64,000 nucleotides of DNA from Ruminococcus_G sp050944435 (GCA_050944435.1 JBMNRB010000015.1:7356-71355); one strand, 5' to 3'. Positions 26,258-35,671 are shown, counted from the stretch's first letter. Numbers and translations: made by a program. Notes: generated by a model not told the origin, from the sequence alone.

Positions 26258-26593
26258 TTATATATATCCCATAAGAAGACACACAGTCCATATGGTCAGC
26301 CCCGCCAGCGCCATAAACGTCAGAAACAGAATATTGCGCAGTCTTTTCTTTCTGTGCATCCTGTTCAGCTTGTTTTCCATGTCATTTTCCAGCATCTGAC
26401 AGATATTATAGGATTCTTCTTTGCTCTCGTCTTTTAAATATTGCTGAGCCATATCCATTACATAATAGATTTCCAGATCTCCGTAACACTCCGGACAGCT
26501 TTTAATATGGTCCGTAAACTCTTCCAAATCGTAATCAGATATGGTCCCGTCCAGATACTGCTTCATACAGTCCTGTGCTTTTTGACAATTCAT
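26258..26593 (-). CDS. Zinc-finger (zf-HC2-like) single-pass membrane protein
   Basis: 111 residues. The N terminus has C3 and C9, then H29, C33 and C36 in DHIKSCPEC, the layout of anti-sigma zinc fingers. A coiled, charged middle follows, then one membrane segment (about 86-108). No sigma factor gene is adjacent, so an anti-sigma role cannot be claimed. It sits 12 bases after mgtE and 55 before polA, probably in the same transcript. Confidence 0.75.
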   Translation of the reverse strand: MNCQKAQDCMKQYLDGTISDYDLEEFTDHIKSCPECYGDLEIYYVMDMAQQYLKDESKEESYNICQMLENDMENKLNRMHRKKRLRNILFLTFMALAGLTIWTVCLLMGYI

Positions 26594-26605
26594 ACCATAA
26601 TCCTC

Positions 26606-27946
26606 CTATGCCAGCGACAGCATATGCGTTGCAATTCCAAAATAGATTAAAATGGAGCAGGTATCGAGGATGGTGGTAATCAGGGGCGTTGCCATTAAAG
26701 CGGGGTCCAGCTTCAGACTTTTGGCAATAATGGGAAGCATGCCTCCTACCAGTTTTCCCAAAATAACAATTCCAATCATGGAAAATGCAATAATCAGCGA
26801 TATCGTCAAATTGTGATACGTAAGCTGAATCCGGATGCCGTTAACTACAGCGAGAGTCAGACTGACAATCAAGGCAATACGGAATTCTTTCCAGATAATT
26901 TTGAAAAAATCTTTAATGTGAATTTCATCCAGAGCCAGTCCGCGAATCACCAATGTAGAAGTCTGAGAACCGCAGTTTCCGCCGATTCCCATCAGCATGG
27001 GGATAAAGGATACCAGCAGGGGAACCGCCTGAAAGGCTTCTTCATAATAATTCAGCACCGCGCCGGACACCGTAGCAGACAGCATCAGCACCAGAAGCCA
27101 TCCGATTCGGCTTCTTGCATGCTTCAGCACGGATGTTTTAAAATAAGAATCCTCATTGGGCGCCACCGCAGCCAGTTTAGAAAAGTCCTCTGTGGTCTCT
27201 TCCTGCAAAACATCAATGGCATCGTCAAAGGTTACAATTCCCACCAACCGATTTTCATCATCTACCACCGGTATCGCCATAAAGTCATATTTGCTCATCT
27301 GCTTTGCCACATCTTCTTTGTCGTCGTGGGTGTGCACCATGATAACATTGGTTTCCATAATATCTCCCACCAGCTGATCATCTTCCGCCAGCAGAAGATC
27401 TTTCACCGTAACCAGACCGATTAATTTTCGATATTCGGTCACATAGCAGGTATAAATCGTCTCTTTGTCCATGCCTACCCGGCGAATTCTGGAAATTGCA
27501 TCCGCCACCGACAGATAACGGGACAGTTTTACATATTCAATGGTCATGATACTGCCTGCACTGTCTTTGGGATAATTCAGAATCTGATTAATGGCCTCAC
27601 GGGTTTCTGCATCAGAACTCCTTAAGATACGGCTGATCACATTGGCTGGCATTTCCTCAATCATATCGACCGTATCATCCACAAAGGTCTGATCCAGGAC
27701 TTCACGAAGCTCGCGATCCGTAAAGCCATTGATCAGGCCCTCCTGCATATCACTGTCCATAAAGGAAAAGGTATCTGCCGCCAGTTCCTTGGGAAGCAGA
27801 CGATACACCAGCAGCCTCTCTTTTTCGTCCAGATCTTCCAGTAAAATAGCCAAATCAGCCGGATTAATCCTCTGCAGTTCTTCTCTTAATTCTCCCAGTT
27901 TTTTTTCTTCCAAAAGCTGTATAATTTTCTCTTTCACTGTACTCAC
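26606..27946 (-). CDS. mgtE: Magnesium transporter MgtE
   Basis: Mg2+ channel of 446 residues. The cytoplasmic N domain (1 to about 130) is a superhelical repeat, followed by two CBS domains (about 135-255) that sense Mg2+. Five membrane helices complete the C-terminal third (FIPMLMGIGGNCGSQTS is the pore motif). The start is GTG at 27946 or the GTG three codons later, which has the better-spaced AGGTGAG. Only about 90 bases separate it from the upstream hairpin, too few for an M-box riboswitch. Confidence 0.95.
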   Translation of the reverse strand: MSTVKEKIIQLLEEKKLGELREELQRINPADLAILLEDLDEKERLLVYRLLPKELAADTFSFMDSDMQEGLINGFTDRELREVLDQTFVDDTVDMIEEMPANVISRILRSSDAETREAINQILNYPKDSAGSIMTIEYVKLSRYLSVADAISRIRRVGMDKETIYTCYVTEYRKLIGLVTVKDLLLAEDDQLVGDIMETNVIMVHTHDDKEDVAKQMSKYDFMAIPVVDDENRLVGIVTFDDAIDVLQEETTEDFSKLAAVAPNEDSYFKTSVLKHARSRIGWLLVLMLSATVSGAVLNYYEEAFQAVPLLVSFIPMLMGIGGNCGSQTSTLVIRGLALDEIHIKDFFKIIWKEFRIALIVSLTLAVVNGIRIQLTYHNLTISLIIAFSMIGIVILGKLVGGMLPIIAKSLKLDPALMATPLITTILDTCSILIYFGIATHMLSLA

Positions 27947-27977
27947 CTCTCATCTATCTGCTTCAAAACCTAAGTTT

Positions 27978-28006
27978 ACCTTAACCTCTGATCCTGGGTT
28001 TGTCAA
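27978..28006 (-). promoter_or_regulatory. Possible mgtE promoter
   Basis: A perfect minus-strand TTGACA (28001-28006) is followed 17 bases later by a weak TAAGGT. It lies between the upstream hairpin and the mgtE start, the only place a promoter could fit. Confidence 0.4.
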
Positions 28007-28038
28007 CCCGTATTTGCTCTTACCCTTTAAAACATCGG

Positions 28039-28066
28039 ATGGGCCGGCACCATCGTGCCGGCCCAT
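28039..28066 (-). terminator. GC-rich hairpin between pepP and mgtE
   Basis: Perfect 12-base inverted repeat (ATGGGCCGGCAC / GTGCCGGCCCAT) with a four-base loop, directly after the aminopeptidase stop codon. The only T run on the minus strand (TTTT) is eight bases beyond the stem, so it may be an imperfect terminator or an mRNA end stabiliser. Confidence 0.6.
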
Positions 28067-28068
28067 TG

Positions 28069-29859
28069 TTAAACCTCCTGCGTCTCCTCCAGAAGCCAGT
28101 TTCTTTCTGCTTCCGTTTTCATCATCGGAAGCAGTTCTTCTCTCACTCTCCTGTGATATTCGTTCAGCAGCATTTTATCCCGCGCTTCCATCAGTTCCGG
28201 CGCCACCGCCTCCCGCTCAAAGGGTACCAGCGTCAGCACTTCCCAGTTCAGAAAGCATCCGTATTCGTTTCTCTCCTTTTCCCGGCAAACCAGAAGATTT
28301 TCCAGCCGGATACCGTATTCTTCTTCAATATATAACCCTGGTTCATCGGACACCACCATGCCCGCTTCCAGCGCCGTCACCGAACTGCCTTTTCTGTGCC
28401 GCCATCGGATAGCCTGCGGCCCCTCATGGACATTCATCAGATAGCCTACGCCGTGACCGGTTCCGTGCAGAAAGTCCAGGCCCGCCTCCCACAGGGACGC
28501 CCGCGCCGCCAAATCCAGATTTTCCCCGCTGCATCCATAAGGGAAGGTCAGAGCAGCGAGCCTTAGATTTCCCAGCAGCACCCTGGTATAATGCTCTTTC
28601 TGTTTCTTCGTCAAGGGCCCCAACACAGCCGTTCTGGTAATGTCCGTTGTTCCCTCCCGGTACTGTCCTCCGGTATCCATCAGGAGCATTCCCTCCGGCT
28701 TCAGTTCCCGGTCGCTTTCTTCTGTGGCGCTGTAATGAACAATGGCGCCGTGATCCTGATAAGCCATAATCGGCTCAAAGCTGGGCAGAAGATAACTGTC
28801 CCATTCCCGCCGAAACTCTTCCAGTTTCTTTGCAGCGCTGATTTCCGTGATTCTTTCTTTTCCCACATGGCTTTTCAGCCAGCACAGAAAACGTGTCACC
28901 GCCGCTCCGTCCTTTAAATGGGCTTTGCGGAAATTTTCCAGCTCAGTCTCATTTTTCACCGCCTTGGCCATTTCCACCGGAGACATTTCATCAATCACGC
29001 TCTTCGCCCCCTTCAGAAGGCGAAACAGTTTCCAATTGACACGATCGCCGTCGGCCCATACCTGCTTCCCCTCTGCTTTCGCTGAAAGCTCCTGATAAAT
29101 CGCCTCGTAGGGCCTGATTTCAATTCCTTCCTCTGCCGCCTTCACAAGCAATTTCTCCGTCCAGGCTTCCCTTTGCAGATACAAAACCGTATTTTCTTCT
29201 TCCACCAAAGCATAAGCCAAAGCCAGCAGCGACATGGGAATATCACTTCCCCGGATATTGAAAAGCCATCCAATCTCATCCAGAGAAGACAGTACCAGGA
29301 GATTGATTTTTTTTGCCTCCATTTTCTTCCTTATTAAGGCAAGCTTTTCTTTTACCGTCATCCCTGATCTTTCCGGCAAAAGCAAATGCACCGGATCCGC
29401 GGACCGGTGCGGTCTGTCAGTCCACACCTTTCCCGCCAGATCTCCGCAGTCTTTGAATAACGCCTGGTTTTTCCATGCAAGCTGCTGAAACTTCTCGGCT
29501 TCACTTTCGCTGATCATCCTGCCGTCCACAGCCAGACATTGCCCCGGCTTCAGCCATTTCTCCAAAAAATCCCCAAGAGAAGGAACTCCCTGGGCTCCGT
29601 CTTTAAATAGAGCGATCCCGCTTCCCTCCAGCTGATGTTCCGCCTGAATATAATAACGGGCGTCGGTCCACAGCCCCGCCCCCTCCTGCCAGATCAGCGC
29701 TGTTCCCGCTGACCCGGTAAATCCGGTAATGAACTGCCGGCATTTATAAAATTCTCCCACATATTCCGATCCGTGAGGATCGTCTGTGGGAATCAGATAA
29801 TAATCAATCTTTTCCTGGCGCATAATCCGCCGCAGAGATTCCAGTTTGCTTTTTTCCAT
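28069..29859 (-). CDS. Aminopeptidase P family protein (Xaa-Pro aminopeptidase)
   Basis: 596-residue M24B metallopeptidase of the long, three-domain type: two creatinase-like N-terminal domains (to about 300), the pita-bread catalytic domain (about 305-530) and a C-terminal extension. Metal ligands are visible in LLMDTGGQYREGTTDITR (D-x10-D), GTGHGVG, SDEPGLYIEEEYG and IRLEN. It removes N-terminal residues preceding proline, presumably on peptides in the cytoplasm. The start at 29859 follows GGAGGGAG. Divergent from a YjbQ gene. Confidence 0.93.
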   Translation of the reverse strand: MEKSKLESLRRIMRQEKIDYYLIPTDDPHGSEYVGEFYKCRQFITGFTGSAGTALIWQEGAGLWTDARYYIQAEHQLEGSGIALFKDGAQGVPSLGDFLEKWLKPGQCLAVDGRMISESEAEKFQQLAWKNQALFKDCGDLAGKVWTDRPHRSADPVHLLLPERSGMTVKEKLALIRKKMEAKKINLLVLSSLDEIGWLFNIRGSDIPMSLLALAYALVEEENTVLYLQREAWTEKLLVKAAEEGIEIRPYEAIYQELSAKAEGKQVWADGDRVNWKLFRLLKGAKSVIDEMSPVEMAKAVKNETELENFRKAHLKDGAAVTRFLCWLKSHVGKERITEISAAKKLEEFRREWDSYLLPSFEPIMAYQDHGAIVHYSATEESDRELKPEGMLLMDTGGQYREGTTDITRTAVLGPLTKKQKEHYTRVLLGNLRLAALTFPYGCSGENLDLAARASLWEAGLDFLHGTGHGVGYLMNVHEGPQAIRWRHRKGSSVTALEAGMVVSDEPGLYIEEEYGIRLENLLVCREKERNEYGCFLNWEVLTLVPFEREAVAPELMEARDKMLLNEYHRRVREELLPMMKTEAERNWLLEETQEV

Positions 29860-29937
29860 ATTTCTCCCTCCTGTTTCTTTTTCTTTCTGTCATTTTTGTG
29901 ATATACTGGCCTCATAAATATTTGGAGGTGCATATAT

Positions 29938-30390
29938 ATGGCAGTTTATACAAAAGTAAAAGATTACCACACCAAAGCCCACATGGGTATGATCGATGTA
30001 ACCAATGACTTTCAGACCGCGGTCACAGAAGCCTGTGAAAAGCATCACATATCCGCCGGCATTATTACAGGTTTTACTACCGGTGGCGTAGCCGCCCTTA
30101 CCACATTGGAATTTGAACCCGGCATGGTCACCAAAGATCTGAAAGAGGCCATGGACGTTTTCTCTCCTTATCGCGATGAAAGAGGACACGTTATCCATTA
30201 TAAACATCATGACACTTGGCACGATGACAATGGATCCAGCCATATCAAATCCGCCCTTCTTTCTCCCTTTATCACCATCCCCTTTGTAGATGGCCGAATC
30301 ACCATCGGTCCCTGGCAGAATCTGACTCTGGTGGAATGCGATACCAGAGACCGTCACCGGGAAATCGTTTTCCAGGTCATGGGAGAATAA
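29938..30390 (+). CDS. YjbQ/UPF0047 family protein (first of two)
   Basis: 150-residue UPF0047 protein. The conserved histidine cluster is present in IHYKHHDTWHDDNGSSH (near 93-109) and GPWQNLTLVECD near the C terminus. Family members show weak thiamin-phosphate synthase activity in complementation, but the physiological function is unsettled. AGG-rich ribosome site GGAGGTG lies before ATG 29938. A second, shorter copy is at 38429-38845. Convergent with the ABC permease gene, six bases apart. Confidence 0.87.
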   Translation: MAVYTKVKDYHTKAHMGMIDVTNDFQTAVTEACEKHHISAGIITGFTTGGVAALTTLEFEPGMVTKDLKEAMDVFSPYRDERGHVIHYKHHDTWHDDNGSSHIKSALLSPFITIPFVDGRITIGPWQNLTLVECDTRDRHREIVFQVMGE

Positions 30391-30396
30391 CTCCCT

Positions 30397-31995
30397 TTAC
30401 AGTTCCATAAAACGGCGGCTTCCTCCCTCTTTCAGATAAAAATACATGCCTGCGGAGGAAGCCAGCAGAATAATGCAGTGGACAATCATCAGAAATCCCC
30501 AGGACATGCCCACAAAAGCCAGCATTACATACCCGAAAACAGGAGCTCCAATCAAAAACATGGAAAGAAACAGCGTTAAAAACGGCGACAGTCCCTGTTT
30601 TACAGCGGCCGTTTCGTTGTTCCATTCCAGTTTGGGAAACCTCAGATTCATAATTATCCCAAGAAATCCAACGGTCACATTAAAGCTCAGCGGAAGAACA
30701 AAGGTGAGAATTCTTGACAGCCAGTCCATGGGAAGAAGAATATTCAGCACCAGAGCCGCAATGCAGACAGGCACGCTGCCCGTCACAATGTGCATATTGA
30801 CTTTTGCCATCAGTATCTGAACCGGCTCCACTGGAATAGTTTTTGCGATCCATAAATTTTTTCCTTCAATGGAAATACTGGGTGCAGACATATAATTAAA
30901 AGATACCATGCATGCCAGAATCAAAGCCGCTGCTCCCCCGGTATAGGGAAGAAAACGCTCCGGCATCATTTCAAGATAGGACAGCAGCGTTTCCTGTTTA
31001 ATCACCGCAAAAACAATCAGCAGCAGCATAAATACTGAACCGGTGGAAGCATTGATCATGTACATGGAGTTTGATCCCAGATGACGAATCTCTCTTTTCA
31101 GCAGAGCCATATCCACACTGCTGACACTGACATCCTTTTCTTTATATCTCTTTCTGCTTCCTCCTTTTTTCGTTGTTGTTATATAAAGGAAACTCCTGGA
31201 AAGAATCCATAAAAGAACGGCGAAGGGCGCTGCCGCACAGACAGCAAAAAGAAAGAGACTCACAAGACTGCCCTCTCCTGCTGCAACTCCCAGATGGTAA
31301 ACAGGAAACAACGTCTGCCTGACCGCTTCCGCAATGGTATTCCCATTTGCTGTCATCCAGTTTATATATTCATTAATTCTGCTGTATCCATAAAAATACA
31401 GCGCAAAAAAGCCCACATAGAGCAGCACCATAACCAGGTGCTTAAAAGGAAGTTTCGCACTGAGCACCGCCAGGAGCCACCCCAGCAGGGCATTGATGGT
31501 CACGCTGATAAGGGGCAGCAGCAGAAAAATTACCGCCATGGAAAATCCTGCGGCAGGAGAAGCCCCCACAAGAAAAATATACACTCCATAGGCGGGAATC
31601 AGCACAAAGGCCTGCCATCCATAGGCCAGCAGAAGCAGCGACAGCATCCTGCTCGTCAGAATATATACCGGCGGAATAGGCATGGAAAGCAGAAGCTCAT
31701 TGTCCTTTGCATCAAAAAGCACTGTTTTCGACGCAAAAATCCCCCCAACTATATTCAGCAGGATACTGATTACTCCCATCAGAGAAAAATAAAACCAATC
31801 CAGCCCCGCCTGATGAAGAGGAAGGCAGGTGGCCACCGATATCATGCCAAACAGGAAGAAAAGGCATACGATAACGTAAACGGCCAGTATGCCAAGCCCC
31901 ACCTTCAGCAAGACGCCTGATTTTTTCTTCCCTGAAGGATGAAACATGGAAGAAAAAAGAAGACGAATTTCCGATTTAAACAACGCTTTAAACAT
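30397..31995 (-). CDS. ABC exporter permease, large ABC-2-like membrane protein
   Basis: 532 residues with about twelve to fourteen hydrophobic segments. A charged cytoplasmic stretch (TTTKKGGSRKRYKEKD) lies near the middle. It resembles large ABC-2 type permeases encoded next to a single ATPase. ATG at 31995 with GGAGGG upstream is chosen over an ATG 16 codons earlier. It overlaps the ATPase gene by eight bases. The substrate is unknown. Confidence 0.83.
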   Translation of the reverse strand: MFKALFKSEIRLLFSSMFHPSGKKKSGVLLKVGLGILAVYVIVCLFFLFGMISVATCLPLHQAGLDWFYFSLMGVISILLNIVGGIFASKTVLFDAKDNELLLSMPIPPVYILTSRMLSLLLLAYGWQAFVLIPAYGVYIFLVGASPAAGFSMAVIFLLLPLISVTINALLGWLLAVLSAKLPFKHLVMVLLYVGFFALYFYGYSRINEYINWMTANGNTIAEAVRQTLFPVYHLGVAAGEGSLVSLFLFAVCAAAPFAVLLWILSRSFLYITTTKKGGSRKRYKEKDVSVSSVDMALLKREIRHLGSNSMYMINASTGSVFMLLLIVFAVIKQETLLSYLEMMPERFLPYTGGAAALILACMVSFNYMSAPSISIEGKNLWIAKTIPVEPVQILMAKVNMHIVTGSVPVCIAALVLNILLPMDWLSRILTFVLPLSFNVTVGFLGIIMNLRFPKLEWNNETAAVKQGLSPFLTLFLSMFLIGAPVFGYVMLAFVGMSWGFLMIVHCIILLASSAGMYFYLKEGGSRRFMEL

Positions 31996-32701
31996 GATCA
32001 CCCTCCAGTTCCAGGAATACGGTCTCCAAAGATTCATCTCCAATGACCTCGTCCGTTGGACCGCTTTTAATCAGCTTTCCCTGTTTGATAATTGCAATTT
32101 CATCACATAGTTTCTCCGCCACTTCCAGCACATGGGTGGAGAAAAAGATGGCTCCTCCTCTGTCACAGATGTCCCGCATCAAAAGCTTCACCTGATGGGA
32201 CGCCTTGGGATCCAATCCCACAAAGGGTTCATCCATAATTAAAAGCCGCGGTTCATGGATCAGCGCGGACATCAGCGCCAGTTTTTGTTTCATTCCGTGG
32301 GAATAGGAACTGAGAGATTCTCCCAGATCATCCATAATCTCAAACATTTCCCCGTAACGGCGAATTCTGTCCTTTCTCATCTCCTTATCCACTCCGTAAA
32401 TATCTGCGATGAAATTCAGATAGCCGATTCCCGTCATAAATTCATACAAGTCCGGATTATCCGGTATATATGCCATAATCTTTTTGCAGGCAATGGGCTG
32501 CTTTTTTATGGACAGTCCATCCACCCAAATTTCACCATCGTCAAAATTCAGAATCCCGCAGCAGGATTTGATGGTCGTGGTTTTTCCTGCCCCGTTGTGG
32601 CCGATAAATCCATAAATCTCTCCCGGCTTAATATGCAAAGACAAATTATCTACCGCTTTCTTTTCGCCGTATCGTTTTGTTAACCCTTCTATTTTAAGCA
32701 T
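31988..32701 (-). CDS. ABC transporter ATP-binding protein
   Basis: 237-residue ATPase: Walker A GHNGAGKTT (near 34-42), signature YSHGMKQK (a variant of LSGGQ with H for G), Walker B LLIMDEPFVGLDP and switch histidine STHVLEV. It energises the overlapping downstream permease, most likely as an exporter. There is no adjacent regulator or substrate clue. Confidence 0.92.
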   Translation of the reverse strand: MLKIEGLTKRYGEKKAVDNLSLHIKPGEIYGFIGHNGAGKTTTIKSCCGILNFDDGEIWVDGLSIKKQPIACKKIMAYIPDNPDLYEFMTGIGYLNFIADIYGVDKEMRKDRIRRYGEMFEIMDDLGESLSSYSHGMKQKLALMSALIHEPRLLIMDEPFVGLDPKASHQVKLLMRDICDRGGAIFFSTHVLEVAEKLCDEIAIIKQGKLIKSGPTDEVIGDESLETVFLELEGDHV

Positions 32702-32794
32702 TTTTCTCTCCTATCTTTTTTTCACTCATTATAAGCTGGTTTTCAGTCAAAAGCAAACATTTCAGAATTCTTATCATAAATAAATTTTCATCTT

Positions 32795-33532
32795 CTATGC
32801 TATTCTGATAATCTGCTCATACAAAATAATCTCTTTGTCGTTGATCGCTTTATTGTCATGATAATGTCCCATGAACCACTTTTTATAGTCAAGCTTACTT
32901 CGGATTTCTTCGAAGTATTGCGTCAGGCAATCTGTTTTAAACCCTCCGTGTGAATATTGGGCGACCGCGCTGGCGGGTCCGCAGTGAGATACTACAAAAT
33001 CCACCGTGCAGCCAATCCGCTGCAGATTTTCTATTCCCTCATCCATTTCAGCATCCGAAGGCATTTCGCGCTCCCACCAGGATACATGGTTTATGCGGAA
33101 CATTTTAACATAGTCCCGTTTCCATTCTTTAATTCGCGGATCACCTGCCTCTAAAATACCATCCTGAATATCGTGGCTTCGCGCACCGCCGAAGGTAAAG
33201 AAGATTTTGTCCTCAATAGCAAAGACCTGCCCGCGCATCAGGTGAATCACAGATGGACGGAGAAAATGGACTTTTCCGCCGTTCCACTCCGACACGGGCA
33301 GCCCGTCAAGAATATCGTAATTCTCATGATTTCCATCAATAAACAGAGTAGTAAATGATTTGCTCTCCAGCCAATCAAGATTGTTTTTTTCGCGCTTTGA
33401 ATTATCCCAGATACCAAAATCACCGCAGATAATAACGCAGTCATCTTTCGTCATTTCTTTTTGCTCGGAAAATGCTTCCGTACGCAGTCTGCTTATCCAG
33501 TCCCCATGAGTATCGCCTGTAATAAAAATCAT
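32795..33532 (-). CDS. Calcineurin-like metallophosphoesterase
   Basis: 245 residues with the metallophosphoesterase motifs in order: GDTHGD (6-11), CGDFG, DGNHEN, SHCGP and GHYHDN. It hydrolyses a phosphate ester of unknown identity. The ribosome site is weak (AAAGGCGG, well upstream). Only 37 bases separate the start from the terminator after tRNA-Leu, so its promoter is unclear. Weak translation signals and isolation hint at an acquired gene, but this is not established. Confidence 0.88.
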   Translation of the reverse strand: MIFITGDTHGDWISRLRTEAFSEQKEMTKDDCVIICGDFGIWDNSKREKNNLDWLESKSFTTLFIDGNHENYDILDGLPVSEWNGGKVHFLRPSVIHLMRGQVFAIEDKIFFTFGGARSHDIQDGILEAGDPRIKEWKRDYVKMFRINHVSWWEREMPSDAEMDEGIENLQRIGCTVDFVVSHCGPASAVAQYSHGGFKTDCLTQYFEEIRSKLDYKKWFMGHYHDNKAINDKEIILYEQIIRIA

Positions 33533-33569
33533 AGAACACTGTCCGCCTTTCGCTGTTTAAGGATAAAAT

Positions 33570-33610
33570 AAAAAAACCTGATAAACCGTATAAAATCAAG
33601 GTTTATCAGG
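33570..33610 (-). terminator. Rho-independent terminator after tRNA-Leu
   Basis: Minus-strand perfect 11-pair stem CCTGATAAACC / GGTTTATCAGG followed by TTTTTTT, 12 bases after the tRNA 3' end. Confidence 0.9.
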
Positions 33611-33621
33611 GTTTTAATACC

Positions 33622-33704
33622 TGCCGGCAATGGGACTTGAACCCATACGTGGTTGCCCACAACAGATTTTGAGTCTGCCTCGTCTGCCATTCCGACACGC
33701 CGGC
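33622..33704 (-). tRNA. tRNA-Leu (anticodon CAA)
   Basis: 83-base type II tRNA on the minus strand. The acceptor stem is GCCGGCG with TGCCGGC (one G-T pair) and discriminator A. The anticodon loop is CTCAAAA, giving CAA, which reads UUG. The long variable arm GTGGGCAACCAC and the T arm GGGTTCAAGTCCC are typical of leucine. CCA is not encoded. It lies between leuD and its own terminator. Confidence 0.95.
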
Positions 33705-33791
33705 TTGTTCTCTTGAACCGAATTAGATTCTATCATAAATTCTGCGGAACTGCAAGTGTTTTTTTAGAAAAATACATTCCGCCTTTTTTGG

Positions 33792-33833
33792 AAAAGCAGC
33801 GGGGAATCTTGTATCAGATCTCCCGCCGCCGCT
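33792..33833 (-). terminator. Probable terminator after leuD
   Basis: Minus-strand GC-rich hairpin AAGCGGCGG...CCGCTGCTT (one G-T pair, small bulge further in) followed by TTTTCC. It begins one base after the leuD stop codon. Confidence 0.7.
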
Positions 33834-34325
33834 TTATTTATACTTTTCGTTGATATAATTTACAAGACCGCCGCTGGCAATCAATTTTTGCATGAATTCA
33901 GGGAAAGGCTGCCCTTTAAACGTCGTCCCTTTGGTTTTATTGGTGATAATACCGCTGTCAAAGTCCACTTCCACCTCGTCTCCCGACTGGATACCTCTGG
34001 AAGCTTCGGGACATTCAATGATGGGAAGTCCGATATTGATCGCATTCCGGTAAAAAATTCTGGCAAACGTCTCTGCAATGACACAGCTTACGCCGGCTGC
34101 TTTGATGGCCAGGGGCGCATGTTCTCTGGATGAACCGCATCCAAAATTTTTATCCGCCACAATGATATCACCCTTTTTCACCTTTTTTACGAAATCCTTG
34201 TCGATATCTTCCATACAATGGGTTGCCAGCTCGGCCGGATCTGAAGAATTAAGGTAACGGGCCGGAATAATAACATCGGTATCCACGTTATCGCCGTATT
34301 TGAATACTGTTCCATTCGCTTTCAT
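33834..34325 (-). CDS. leuD: 3-isopropylmalate dehydratase small subunit
   Basis: 163-residue small subunit completing isopropylmalate isomerase with LeuC in leucine synthesis. It has the swivel-domain motifs DVIIPARYLN near the start and KNFGCGSSREHAP (substrate-contacting serine-arginine region). It is 12 bases downstream of leuC. The short length fits the archaeal/clostridial LeuD type. Confidence 0.95.
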   Translation of the reverse strand: MKANGTVFKYGDNVDTDVIIPARYLNSSDPAELATHCMEDIDKDFVKKVKKGDIIVADKNFGCGSSREHAPLAIKAAGVSCVIAETFARIFYRNAINIGLPIIECPEASRGIQSGDEVEVDFDSGIITNKTKGTTFKGQPFPEFMQKLIASGGLVNYINEKYK

Positions 34326-34337
34326 GTTTTTCTCCTC

Positions 34338-35606
34338 CTATAAACCTAACTCTGCCGGTGCGGAAATTTTTCCCGTCACTGCACTGGCCGCTGCCACCGC
34401 TGGACTCGCCAGATATACTTCTGATTTCACATGACCCATTCTTCCCACAAAATTTCTGTTGGTGGTGGAAATGCACCGTTCGCCCTCTGCCAGGATTCCC
34501 ATATATCCACCAAGACAGGGGCCGCAGGTAGGTGTGCTGACAACAGCTCCGGCCTCGATAAATATCTTCAGCAGTCCCTCTTCCATAGCCTGCAGATAAA
34601 TAGCCTGGGTAGCCGGAATTACGATACAGCGCACGCCTTTTTTCACTTTACGGCCCTTCATAATCTGGGCGGCAATGCGCAGATCATCGATTCTTCCGTT
34701 AGTACAGGAACCGATCACTGACTGATCAATCACCACATCCTCCGTAATTTCATCAATGGTTTTTGTATTTTCCGGAAGGTGAGGGAAAGCCACCGTCGGC
34801 TTTAACTGTGATAAATCAATAGTATATTCTTCATCATACACAGCGTCCGCATCTGCCTCATATACCTTAAATTCCCGTTTAGAATGTTCTCTCATATAGG
34901 CTTTTGCCTTTTCATCCACGGGGAAAATTCCATTTTTTCCGCCTGCTTCAATGGCCATATTGGCGATGGTAAAGCGATCGTCCATGGACAGACTGGCAAC
35001 GCCTTCTCCTGTAAATTCCATGGATTTATATCTGGCTCCGTCCACACCGATCATACCGATAATGTGAAGAATCACATCCTTTCCGCTGACCCATTTGGAA
35101 GGCTTTCCTACCAAATTAAATTTGATGGCGGAAGGCACCTTAAACCAGGCTTTTCCCGTGGCCATTCCCGCCGCCATATCCGTACTTCCCACACCGGTAG
35201 AAAAAGCTCCCAATGCGCCGTAAGTACAGGTGTGGGAATCTGCTCCAATCACCACATCTCCGGCCACCGTCAGTCCTTTTTCCGGCAGAAGGGCATGTTC
35301 AATGCCCATCTCTCCCACATCAAAATAATTGGTAATATCGTGTTTGCAGGCAAACTCCCGCACACATTTACAGTGTTCTGCAGACTTAATATCTTTATTG
35401 GGGATAAAATGATCCATAACCAACGCTACTTTATCCTTGTCAAAAACGGTATCCACGGTCATTTTATCCATTTCATGAATAGCAACCGGAGAAGTAATAT
35501 CATTTCCCAGCACCAAATCCAGATCCGCCTCAATCAACTGACCGGCTTCCACATAATCCAGTCCTGCGTGCGCCGCCAGAATTTTCTGCGTCATTGTCAT
35601 TCCCAT
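34338..35606 (-). CDS. leuC: 3-isopropylmalate dehydratase large subunit
   Basis: 422-residue aconitase-family subunit with the [4Fe-4S] cysteines in SCTNGR and TCGPCLGG. GADSHTCTYGALG is also conserved. ATG at 35606 is chosen, with GAGGAGG ten bases upstream; the in-frame TTG three codons earlier is rejected. It forms an operon with leuD, divergent from a LysR gene. No leuA or leuB is nearby. Confidence 0.95.
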   Translation of the reverse strand: MGMTMTQKILAAHAGLDYVEAGQLIEADLDLVLGNDITSPVAIHEMDKMTVDTVFDKDKVALVMDHFIPNKDIKSAEHCKCVREFACKHDITNYFDVGEMGIEHALLPEKGLTVAGDVVIGADSHTCTYGALGAFSTGVGSTDMAAGMATGKAWFKVPSAIKFNLVGKPSKWVSGKDVILHIIGMIGVDGARYKSMEFTGEGVASLSMDDRFTIANMAIEAGGKNGIFPVDEKAKAYMREHSKREFKVYEADADAVYDEEYTIDLSQLKPTVAFPHLPENTKTIDEITEDVVIDQSVIGSCTNGRIDDLRIAAQIMKGRKVKKGVRCIVIPATQAIYLQAMEEGLLKIFIEAGAVVSTPTCGPCLGGYMGILAEGERCISTTNRNFVGRMGHVKSEVYLASPAVAAASAVTGKISAPAELGL

Positions 35607-35642
35607 CCTTGTCAAACCTCCTCTTACTTTTCATCTGCTTGT

Positions 35643-35671
35643 ATTTTATCATAGAAGCAGATATAATACAA
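35643..35671 (-). promoter_or_regulatory. Probable leuCD promoter
   Basis: Minus-strand TTGTAT and TAAAAT, spacer 17, about 37 bases before the leuC start codon. The LysR-type palindrome lies 22 bases further upstream. Confidence 0.55.

Noticed and set aside
27947..28038. M-box magnesium riboswitch before mgtE
   Set aside because: Only about 90 bases are available and they include the promoter; no M-box helices can be drawn.
33570..33840. Integration site of a mobile element at tRNA-Leu
   Set aside because: No integrase, no repeat of the tRNA 3' end and ordinary flanking genes on both sides.
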